This document shows, in pieces, positions 6,221-11,137 of a stretch of 13,799 nt of DNA (the stretch's first letter is position 1; the number at the start of each line of letters is the position of its first letter). The stretch spans positions 1 through 13,799 of the forward strand of contig JAGAEB010000002.1 in NCBI GenBank assembly GCA_017613335.1, given 5' to 3'. The stretch comes from Methanosarcinaceae archaeon (GTDB taxonomy: Archaea > Halobacteriota > Methanosarcinia > Methanosarcinales > Methanosarcinaceae). Made by a program: the position numbers and the translations under genes. The notes under the pieces are model-generated. The model did no database searches and was not told the origin of the DNA. It worked only from the letters and a program-made list of their open reading frames with translations.

Positions 6221-7165
6221 ATGGCAGAAATTACCGACAAAGACGTTGTGCAGAATAATGCAGCCGGTGTGCCGGAAACTGATGAGCAGGGCAAAGAACA
6301 GTTTGTTGACAATGCATATATGCTGACGGTTCTTCATGAAAATGAGAAAGCCCTCAAAGAATACGAAGCCATTCTTGAAAAGAATCCGGGAAACGGTGAT
6401 GCCTGGTACAACAAAGGCGTGACGCTTCAGAGTCTCGGCCGTGTCTATGAGTCCATGGATGCTTATGAACAGGCAGTCCGCATCAACCCGGGTGACAGTG
6501 ATGCCTGGTACAACTGGGGTCTTGTCCTTTTATCACTTTCCCGCCCGAGAGACGCTGTTGAGAAATTCGCCAAGGCTTTTGCGATCGATCCGTCAAACAC
6601 GGATGCCGGATTCAACAAAGGGAATGCGTTTCTTGAACTCGGCGCCTATGATGAAGCCATCTCAGCTTTTGATGATGTCCTGGCCGGAAATCCGAACCAT
6701 GAGAAAGCCGCTTTCAACAAAGCGCTTGCCTGCGCCCGCATCGGCGAAGAAGAAGCAGAGGCAGGAAATGAAGAAAAAGCAGCGCAGGCCTATGAAAAAG
6801 CCGTCAGAGCTTATGACAATGTTATCCGCATCAACCCGAACGATGCGCTTCTCTGGTATTCGAAGGGTCAGCTTTTCCTGAAACTGAAAGATGAAAAAGA
6901 TGCTCTGGAATCATTCAGTATGTCGCTCAAACTTATTCCGGATCTGCCGTCCTCCTGGTTCCGTGTCGGCGGCATTTTCGCTCTCTGCGGTCAGAAAGAG
7001 ATGAGTCTGAAATACCTCTCCCGCGCTCTCAAGGCCGACAGCAAAGTCCGTGAGACCGCGCCGCAGGATCTTGATTACAGATCTCTTTGGGACGATCCGG
7101 ATTTCAAAGCCGTTCTCGACGGTGAAGGAACGGCGCCCGCTGACGATACGCCTCAGCAGGCCTGA
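6221..7165 (+). CDS. Tetratricopeptide repeat (TPR) protein
   Basis: A 314-aa soluble protein consisting almost wholly of TPR units, which form a helical scaffold for protein-protein contacts; partner unknown. Repeats run from about residue 42: a half unit ending in EKNPGNGDAWYNKG, then units at about 59-92, 93-126, 127-160, 161-208 (stretched by an inserted Glu/Ala-rich segment, IGEEEAEAGNEEKAAQAYEKA), 209-242 and 243-273. The first 40 residues are acidic and the tail (301-314) is Ala/Asp/Gln-rich. There is no signal peptide or membrane segment. The frame can be extended to GTG at 6209 or 6185; ATG 6221 is preferred because GAGTGA (6207-6212) lies at suitable distance and the TATA box at 6166 would start the mRNA near 6197. 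The gene ends at a bidirectional terminator shared with the convergent gene. Confidence 0.88.
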   Translation: MAEITDKDVVQNNAAGVPETDEQGKEQFVDNAYMLTVLHENEKALKEYEAILEKNPGNGDAWYNKGVTLQSLGRVYESMDAYEQAVRINPGDSDAWYNWGLVLLSLSRPRDAVEKFAKAFAIDPSNTDAGFNKGNAFLELGAYDEAISAFDDVLAGNPNHEKAAFNKALACARIGEEEAEAGNEEKAAQAYEKAVRAYDNVIRINPNDALLWYSKGQLFLKLKDEKDALESFSMSLKLIPDLPSSWFRVGGIFALCGQKEMSLKYLSRALKADSKVRETAPQDLDYRSLWDDPDFKAVLDGEGTAPADDTPQQA

Positions 7166-7188
7166 AAAACAGAATGATTGAATGATGT

Positions 7189-7223
7189 AAAAAGCCGGAG
7201 ATCATCAGATCTTCGGCTTTTTT
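7189..7223. terminator. Bidirectional terminator between convergent genes
   Basis: AAAAAGCCGGAGATC (7189-7203) pairs with GATCTTCGGCTTTTT (from 7208) around a 4-nt loop, with one G-T wobble in a 15-bp stem. T-runs on both strands let it end the TPR gene on the plus strand and the 7260-7892 gene on the minus strand. Confidence 0.85.
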
Positions 7224-7259
7224 ATAGGCGCATCTGTTGAGATCAATATCAAGAGACGG

Positions 7260-7892
7260 TCAAAGCCTGTATTTTTCCGGCCTGATCAGTTTCATGAAAA
7301 ATTCTTTTGACATCACTTCGTGGATCGTCGTGGCGATGACACATCCTTTTCCTGCTTTTTTTTCAAGATATGTTATCTCTTCGCCGCTTTTTCCGGGTAC
7401 TTCAAAAAAACCGTCACAAAAGACGGTCTCTGAATCCGTGAATGATCTGTTCCCGGGGCGTATGATCTCTTTCTGACGGTAAAATCCTGAAAGACCCTCT
7501 TCCTGAAAACCGAGGACGGAAAGGTCGAATCTGTCTTTGAGCGGCGAAAAGAAAAGGACGGTTCCGCCGGCCCGGGCGAAACGGGAAAGGCGGACTGAAA
7601 TGCCGGATCTTTTTCCGGAACAGGTTTCCGGATGATTTTCGGGGCAGGTTTCCGGATGATTTTCGGGACGGGCGCCGGCCCGGATTTCCGGAGAAATCCC
7701 GGATGAGAAAAGACCGGCCGTTCCTGAATAATCCGGATTGCCGAAGCCGGCGGGGAGAACGATCACGGAGACCGGCGGAAGATACGGCGAGACGATCTGT
7801 GACGGGCAGACGGACATGAAAGAGAAGCCGTAGGCTTTGAAAACAGTGTCTGCGAATGAGGGGGCGTCCTGCAGGATCAGAAGATCTGTCAT
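7260..7892 (-). CDS. Uncharacterised protein, possibly amidotransferase/DJ-1-like fold
   Basis: I do not recognise a named family. The 210-aa product starts MTDLLILQDAPSFADTVFKAYGF, then VSVIVLPAGFGNPDYS (41-56) and ARAGGTVLFFSPL (106-118). This strand-Gly-Gly-Phe-Gly and Gly-Gly-strand layout recalls class I amidotransferase-like or biotin-ligase N-terminal-like domains, but no catalytic Cys-His pair can be assigned. Residues 76-91 are an exact 8-residue duplication, PENHPETC twice, coded by a 24-bp tandem repeat. A longer frame from 7949 exists, but ATG 7890-7892 is chosen because a palindromic TATA box (7917-7924) lies 28 nt upstream, as for a leaderless mRNA, and no Shine-Dalgarno is present. 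It is divergent from the PUA gene and convergent with the TPR gene. Confidence 0.7.
   Translation of the reverse strand: MTDLLILQDAPSFADTVFKAYGFSFMSVCPSQIVSPYLPPVSVIVLPAGFGNPDYSGTAGLFSSGISPEIRAGARPENHPETCPENHPETCSGKRSGISVRLSRFARAGGTVLFFSPLKDRFDLSVLGFQEEGLSGFYRQKEIIRPGNRSFTDSETVFCDGFFEVPGKSGEEITYLEKKAGKGCVIATTIHEVMSKEFFMKLIRPEKYRL
7621..7668. repeat. 24-bp tandem duplication inside the 7260-7892 gene
   Basis: Two adjacent 24-bp copies (7621-7644 and 7645-7668) differ at a single terminal base. They code for the duplicated PENHPETC octapeptide. The period is a multiple of three, so the frame is kept. Confidence 0.85.
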
Positions 7893-7916
7893 GGGAAATG
7901 TCAGGAAGATAAACTG

Positions 7917-7924
7917 ATTTAAAT
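7917..7924. promoter_or_regulatory. Single palindromic TATA box shared by two leaderless divergent genes
   Basis: ATTTAAAT is self-complementary and is the only good TATA box between the divergent ATGs at 7892 (minus) and 7948 (plus). Its centre is about 28 nt from each start codon, the usual distance from TATA box to transcription start in archaea. Neither gene has a Shine-Dalgarno before its ATG, so both mRNAs are probably leaderless. Confidence 0.6.
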
Positions 7925-7947
7925 AGGTTGCGTCAGTGTTATCAGGC

Positions 7948-8442
7948 ATGGCTGATGTTTCAACGAACCCTGAAATGAGGGAAAGAAGAGTCAGAGCAAT
8001 GGCTGACTATCAGTTCGGAAAAGGGGCCGGTGACGTTCTTTTTGAAGGAGATATCCGCTTTGTCCTTTCCCGTACGAAAAGGATCCGGCAGGTCTGGTCC
8101 GGTGAAGACAGGCTCGTGACGCTCAGAGCGAGCGATGGTTTTTTCACGCTCGGCATCAAGGGCGCTGAGCGGATCCACAGACTTTTCCCGGCGCCGCTTC
8201 TTCGTGTCGTTGTTGTTGACGATGCCGTTCCTTTTGTCTCTCAGGGGAAGACGGCATTTGCAAAGCACATCGTTTCCGTCGATCCGGCTCTTCGTGCCGG
8301 CGATGAAGTGCTCATCACGGACAGAAACGACAATCTGATCGCAACAGGGCAGCTTCTTCTCTCGCCGCAGGAAGTCATGGCGACCGGACAGGGGCCCGGT
8401 GTCAATGTCAGATCAGGCATTCTTAAAGAAAGCAAAGACTGA
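7948..8442 (+). CDS. PUA domain protein, 164 aa
   Basis: A small protein of a methanogen family whose C-terminal half is a PUA domain, an RNA-binding fold found in pseudouridine synthases and archaeosine transglycosylases; the substrate RNA is unknown and no catalytic domain is present. The N-terminal block RRVRAMADYQFGKGAGDVLF (13-32) and SRTKRIRQVW (41-50) are the family's pre-PUA region; the PUA domain is at about 85-160 with LLRVVVVDDAVPFVSQGKTAF, GDEVLITDRND and LIATGQLLLSPQE. The frame could begin at GTG 7936 or ATG 7999, but ATG 7948 lies 27 nt from the palindromic TATA centre and includes the RVRAMADYQFG block, so it is chosen. A TGA at 8440 ends it; the same frame then continues open through a 21-bp repeat array into fae-hps. 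Confidence 0.85.
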   Translation: MADVSTNPEMRERRVRAMADYQFGKGAGDVLFEGDIRFVLSRTKRIRQVWSGEDRLVTLRASDGFFTLGIKGAERIHRLFPAPLLRVVVVDDAVPFVSQGKTAFAKHIVSVDPALRAGDEVLITDRNDNLIATGQLLLSPQEVMATGQGPGVNVRSGILKESKD

Positions 8443-8448
8443 CTCAGA

Positions 8449-8616
8449 GATGACACATCGGATGAATCAGATGACACGTCAGATGGATCAGATGACACAT
8501 CAGATGGATCAGATGACACGTCAGATGGATCAGATGACACATCAGATGGATCAGATGACACATCAGATGAATCAGATGACACATCAGATGGATCAGACAG
8601 CACATCAGATGAAACA
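8449..8616. repeat. Tandem array, eight copies of a 21-bp unit
   Basis: Eight contiguous units of GATGACACATCAGATGGATC plus a final A start at 8449 and recur every 21 bp; the last (8596-8616) is more diverged. The array begins 6 bp after the stop codon of the PUA gene and is in that gene's frame, where it would read DDTSDGS repeated. In that frame the ACA/ACG, TCG/TCA and GAT/GAC variants are silent; GAA/GGA changes Glu to Gly. A +2 frame reads MTHQMDQ heptads (8399-8626) and has no good start signal. It is a spacer-free array, not CRISPR. Confidence 0.95.
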
Positions 8617-8652
8617 GAAAACTTAATTAAACACTCTATCGTTTTGTTTTCG

Positions 8653-8717
8653 CTTTTTATAATTCATGTCTCAGGACGCCTGAATTTTTGGATCATAATT
8701 TCATTTTATTCTATAAC
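8653..8717 (+). promoter_or_regulatory. AT-rich promoter region of fae-hps
   Basis: After the 21-bp array the sequence becomes AT-rich up to the fae-hps start. Two TATA-like elements stand out: CTTTTTATAATTC at about 8653-8665 (leader about 85 nt) and TTTTATTCTATAAC at about 8704-8717 (leader about 32 nt). I cannot choose between them. Confidence 0.35.
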
Positions 8718-8769
8718 ATCAATAAATTCATATCAGTTAATTCTGTGTATTCATACTGAAGGTAAAACC

Positions 8770-9975
8770 ATGGTTAAAGAAATTCCGTTTTTCAATATCG
8801 GTGAAGCCCTTATGGGAACCGGCTCCGAGTTAGCGCACGTCGACCTTATGATCGGTGACAAGAAAGGTCCGGTCGGCCAGGCATTTGCGACAGGCATGAC
8901 ACAGCTTTCCGCCGGCCACACGCCCCTTCTGTCTGTCATCAGACCGAATCTGCCGACAAAGCCGTCCACGCTCATTGTCCCGAAAGTGACCCTGAAAAAA
9001 GGCGCAGACACCGCAAAGATCTTCGGCCCGGCCCAGTCAGCTGTTGCAAAAGCGATCGCGGACGCTGTTGAAGAAGGAATCATTCCGAAAGATATTGCAG
9101 AAGACATCGTCGTCGTTGCAAGCGTTTTCATTGCACCGGACGCAGAAGACTACAGCAAGATCTACCGCTACAATTACGGCGCGACAAAACTCGCCGTCAA
9201 GAGAGCGCTCACCGGCTTCCCGTCCATCGATAAAGTCCTCGAAGAGAGCAACAAGTCCACGCACGCCATCATGGGCTTCAAGGTTTCCAGACTCTGGAAC
9301 CCGCCGTACCTGCAGGTCGCCTTTGATACCACCAGCCTCGACTTCGTCTTAAGAGCCGTCAGAGAACTCCCGCAGAACGACCACCTCCTCATTGAAGCCG
9401 GCACGCCGCTCATCAAGAGCTACGGCGTCAATGTCATTTCAAAGATCAGAGAAGCAAGACCGGACGCCTTCATCGTCGCCGACCTCAAGACACTTGATAC
9501 AGGCAACCTTGAAGCCAGAATGGTCGCCGATGCTGCCGGCGATGCCGCAGTCGTTTCCGCGCTTGCCCCGATCTCCACGATCGCCAAGTTCATCGATGAA
9601 GCCCACAAGACCGGCATTTATGCCGTGATGGACACGCTCAACTGCCAGGACCCGGTCGCTGTCATGAAGGACCTCAAGAAACTCGGCTCTCTCCCGGATG
9701 TCGTCGAACTCCACAGAGCCATCGACCTCGAACACACCAAACCGAGATGGGACTGCATCGACGATATCAAGAAGATCTCCCCGAAGACGCTCGTTGCCGT
9801 TGCCGGCGGTGTCAAACTCGAGACCGTTCCGGACGCGCTGAAAGCAAAAGCAGACATTCTCGTCGTCGGCCGCGCGATCACCGGTTCCAAGGACATCAGA
9901 AACACGGCAGAGCAGATCATCGCAAAGATCGGCAACCCTGAGATCGATCAGTTCAGAGTCATGACCGACTTCTGA
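8770..9975 (+). CDS. fae-hps: Bifunctional formaldehyde-activating enzyme / 3-hexulose-6-phosphate synthase
   Basis: The N-terminal Fae domain (residues 1 to about 165) condenses formaldehyde with tetrahydromethanopterin to methylene-H4MPT. The C-terminal Hps domain (about 178-401) catalyses the reversible aldol reaction between formaldehyde plus ribulose 5-phosphate and hexulose 6-phosphate; in methanogens it serves ribose phosphate synthesis, and Fae traps the released formaldehyde. Fae motifs: GEALMGTGSELAHVDLMIG (11-29) with the expected catalytic His23, and GPVGQAFATGM (33-43). Hps motifs: DLKTLDTG (238-245), VELHRAID (312-319), AVAGGVK (343-349) and VVGRAITGSKD (365-375), the usual orotidine-decarboxylase-superfamily barrel. 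Length (401 aa) is normal for the fusion. The frame is open far upstream, but ATG 8770 with AAGGT at 8760-8764 gives the conserved start MVKEIPFFNIGE. A strong terminator follows. Partner gene mptA in this window makes the cofactor precursor. Confidence 0.96.
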   Translation: MVKEIPFFNIGEALMGTGSELAHVDLMIGDKKGPVGQAFATGMTQLSAGHTPLLSVIRPNLPTKPSTLIVPKVTLKKGADTAKIFGPAQSAVAKAIADAVEEGIIPKDIAEDIVVVASVFIAPDAEDYSKIYRYNYGATKLAVKRALTGFPSIDKVLEESNKSTHAIMGFKVSRLWNPPYLQVAFDTTSLDFVLRAVRELPQNDHLLIEAGTPLIKSYGVNVISKIREARPDAFIVADLKTLDTGNLEARMVADAAGDAAVVSALAPISTIAKFIDEAHKTGIYAVMDTLNCQDPVAVMKDLKKLGSLPDVVELHRAIDLEHTKPRWDCIDDIKKISPKTLVAVAGGVKLETVPDALKAKADILVVGRAITGSKDIRNTAEQIIAKIGNPEIDQFRVMTDF

Positions 9976-10028
9976 AGACCGGGCAAGGCCGGATATTTTT
10001 CGGTATTGTCTGAATTGAAAATAAGACT

Positions 10029-10070
10029 AAAGGCGGATCCGGAGATACCGGATCTGCCTTTCTTTTTTTT
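10029..10070 (+). terminator. Strong terminator of fae-hps
   Basis: AAAGGCGGATCCGG (10029-10042) pairs with CCGGATCTGCCTTT (10048-10061) around AGATA, with one G-T wobble, and is followed by CTTTTTTTT. It begins 53 nt after the fae-hps stop codon. Confidence 0.9.
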
Positions 10071-10116
10071 GCAGCCGCAGGTTTGAGAAATCTGTTTTTT
10101 ATCTGTTGTCATTGAG

Positions 10117-10186
10117 TTTGTTTTTGAGTTTGCTTTTAATTTTGTTTTAGGTTTGTTTTTGAGTTTGCTTTTAATTTTGTTTTTAA
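10117..10186. repeat. T-rich tandem repeat, 35-bp period
   Basis: The segment TTTGTTTTTGAGTTTGCTTT continuing TAATTTTGTTTTA begins at 10117 and again at 10152. The surrounding 10100-10260 is strongly T-rich on the plus strand. The stretch 10071-10330 holds no convincing gene; the small plus frame from 10193 to 10387 has no Shine-Dalgarno and runs over the MC1 promoter. Confidence 0.75.
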
Positions 10187-10330
10187 GTTTTTTTGTCCGG
10201 CTTTTTGTTTTCGGCTGCTTTTTGTTTTTTCCGTGATTTTCCGGATTTCTGCGTTTTTTCGTCTATTGTCGTTCCGTCAGATAGCATTTTTAGACAAAAA
10301 AGGTATGGGATGAGGCTGTCGGAAGAGACA

Positions 10331-10342
10331 GGTATATATAAT
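10331..10342 (+). promoter_or_regulatory. TATA box of the MC1 gene
   Basis: GGTATATATAAT is a textbook archaeal TATA box. Transcription should begin near 10362, leaving a leader of about 30 nt that carries the Shine-Dalgarno AAGGTGATT (10381-10389). This is the strongest promoter-plus-ribosome-site combination in the window, as expected for an abundant chromatin protein. Confidence 0.75.
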
Positions 10343-10392
10343 AGGTCTGCTAATCCATATCCCGCAGTACTATTATTGCAAAGGTGATTAAG

Positions 10393-10695
10393 ATGACAGA
10401 TAAAAAAGAAAACGAAACCAGAAACTTTGTCCTCAGAGATCCGAAGACCGGTGAAGAGTCCGGTGTTTTCACAGGAAAGCAGCCGAGACAGGCAGCCTTA
10501 AAAGTTGCAAACCGCGGCAGCGGAACCAAGAAAAAACCGGAGACCATCGAACTCCGCGAAAGAGGCACAAAGAAGGTTCACGTCTTCAAAGCCTGGAAAG
10601 AAGAGGTTGACGCTCCGGCAAACAGACCGGAATGGATGCCCGCAAAGATCAACAGACCGTTTGTCAAAAAAGTCGAGATCAAGAAGATCGAATGA
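10393..10695 (+). CDS. Non-histone chromosomal protein MC1
   Basis: A small, abundant, monomeric archaeal chromatin protein that binds and sharply bends DNA. The 100-aa product matches the family over its whole length: NFVLRDPKTGEESGVFTGKQ, then PRQAALKVANRGSGTKKKPE, IELRERGTKKVHVFKAWKEE, VDAPANRPEWMPAKINRPFV and a lysine-rich end. The protein is rich in Lys and Arg. The frame also starts at GTG 10384, but that triplet is part of the Shine-Dalgarno AAGGTGATT, which stands 5 nt before ATG 10393. The gene is monocistronic between the fae-hps terminator and its own hairpin. Confidence 0.97.
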   Translation: MTDKKENETRNFVLRDPKTGEESGVFTGKQPRQAALKVANRGSGTKKKPETIELRERGTKKVHVFKAWKEEVDAPANRPEWMPAKINRPFVKKVEIKKIE

Positions 10696-10744
10696 TCACC
10701 TGACAGCTGCATAATGATATTGCGGAAAACGGAAAGGATTCATA

Positions 10745-10774
10745 TGACGGACATATCCGTCAGTTTTCCTTTTA
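10745..10774 (+). terminator. Terminator of the MC1 gene
   Basis: TGACGGA (10745-10751) and TCCGTCA (10756-10762) form a 7-bp stem with loop CATA, followed by GTTTTCCTTTTA. An outer GGAAAAC/GTTTTCC pairing may extend it. It starts about 50 nt after the MC1 stop codon. Confidence 0.6.
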
Positions 10775-10819
10775 TCCGGCTTTCTGTATGTCACGATCAG
10801 AATTCAGGATCAGTCGATG

Positions 10820-10841
10820 CCGATGATCAATCAGTCATCGG
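10820..10841. other. Hairpin in the MC1-mutS-like gap
   Basis: CCGATGA (10820-10826) and TCATCGG (10835-10841) are perfect 7-bp inverted arms around 8 nt. No T-run follows. The gap 10775-11121 has no credible gene; the minus-strand frame 10893-11156 lacks start signals and overlaps the end of the mutS-like gene. Confidence 0.4.
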
Positions 10842-10949
10842 TCACGGAACGAATCAAGAACAGAAACGAATTCCGGTTCAATAGTTGAGTGTTTATTGAG
10901 ACCGGTCAATCTGAGTCTTCGCAGTTGTTATATTTTTAGTTGTAGTGAT

Positions 10950-10977
10950 GCATCGGCCTGCTCCGGCAGGCTGATGC
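10950..10977 (+). other. Strong 12-bp hairpin with T-rich 3' flank
   Basis: GCATCGGCCTGC (10950-10961) and GCAGGCTGATGC (10966-10977) form a 12-bp stem with one G-T wobble and a TCCG tetraloop. TTACTTTTGTCTTTTT follows on the plus strand. It resembles a plus-strand terminator, yet no plus-strand gene precedes it after the MC1 terminator, so it could end a small untranslated RNA or back up MC1. The minus side has no T-run, so it is a poor terminator for the mutS-like gene. Confidence 0.5.
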
Positions 10978-11097
10978 TTACTTTTGTCTTTTTCGGAATG
11001 TCCGGTGTTTGTCCGGCAATTGATATTTTCCGGGTGCTGATCTGTCCGGAAAATCGTTTCTGTTTTCTGAACAGTCGGTTTTCGGCCGGACTGCGTT

Positions 11098-11137
11098 TTT
11101 ATCAGTTGTTTCCGAACTTTATCAGTTGTTTCTGAAC
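11098..11137. repeat. 20-bp tandem duplication at the mutS-like stop codon
   Basis: TTTATCAGTTGTTTCYGAAC occurs at 11098-11117 and 11118-11137 with one difference. The second copy codes for the last residues and the TGA stop of the mutS-like gene; the next triplet is TAA, giving a tandem stop. It looks like a recent local duplication. Confidence 0.85.

Noticed and set aside
8440..8442. TGA decoded as selenocysteine or read through to fuse the PUA protein with Fae-Hps
   Set aside because: There is no evident SECIS-like element, fae-hps has its own start MVKEIPFFNIGE with a ribosome site, and a promoter-like AT-rich region precedes it.
8399..8626. Plus-strand 75-aa protein with MTHQMDQ heptads
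   Set aside because: The start lies inside the PUA gene without a Shine-Dalgarno, and repeat variants change residues in this frame, whereas several are silent in the PUA frame. A real coiled-coil peptide cannot be fully excluded.
10193..10387. Small plus-strand Phe-rich frame
   Set aside because: It lies in T-rich DNA, lacks a ribosome binding site and crosses the MC1 promoter.
10950..10977. tRNA or box C/D RNA at the strong hairpin
   Set aside because: No cloverleaf, no T-loop GTTC motif and no C/D box pairs could be found around the stem.
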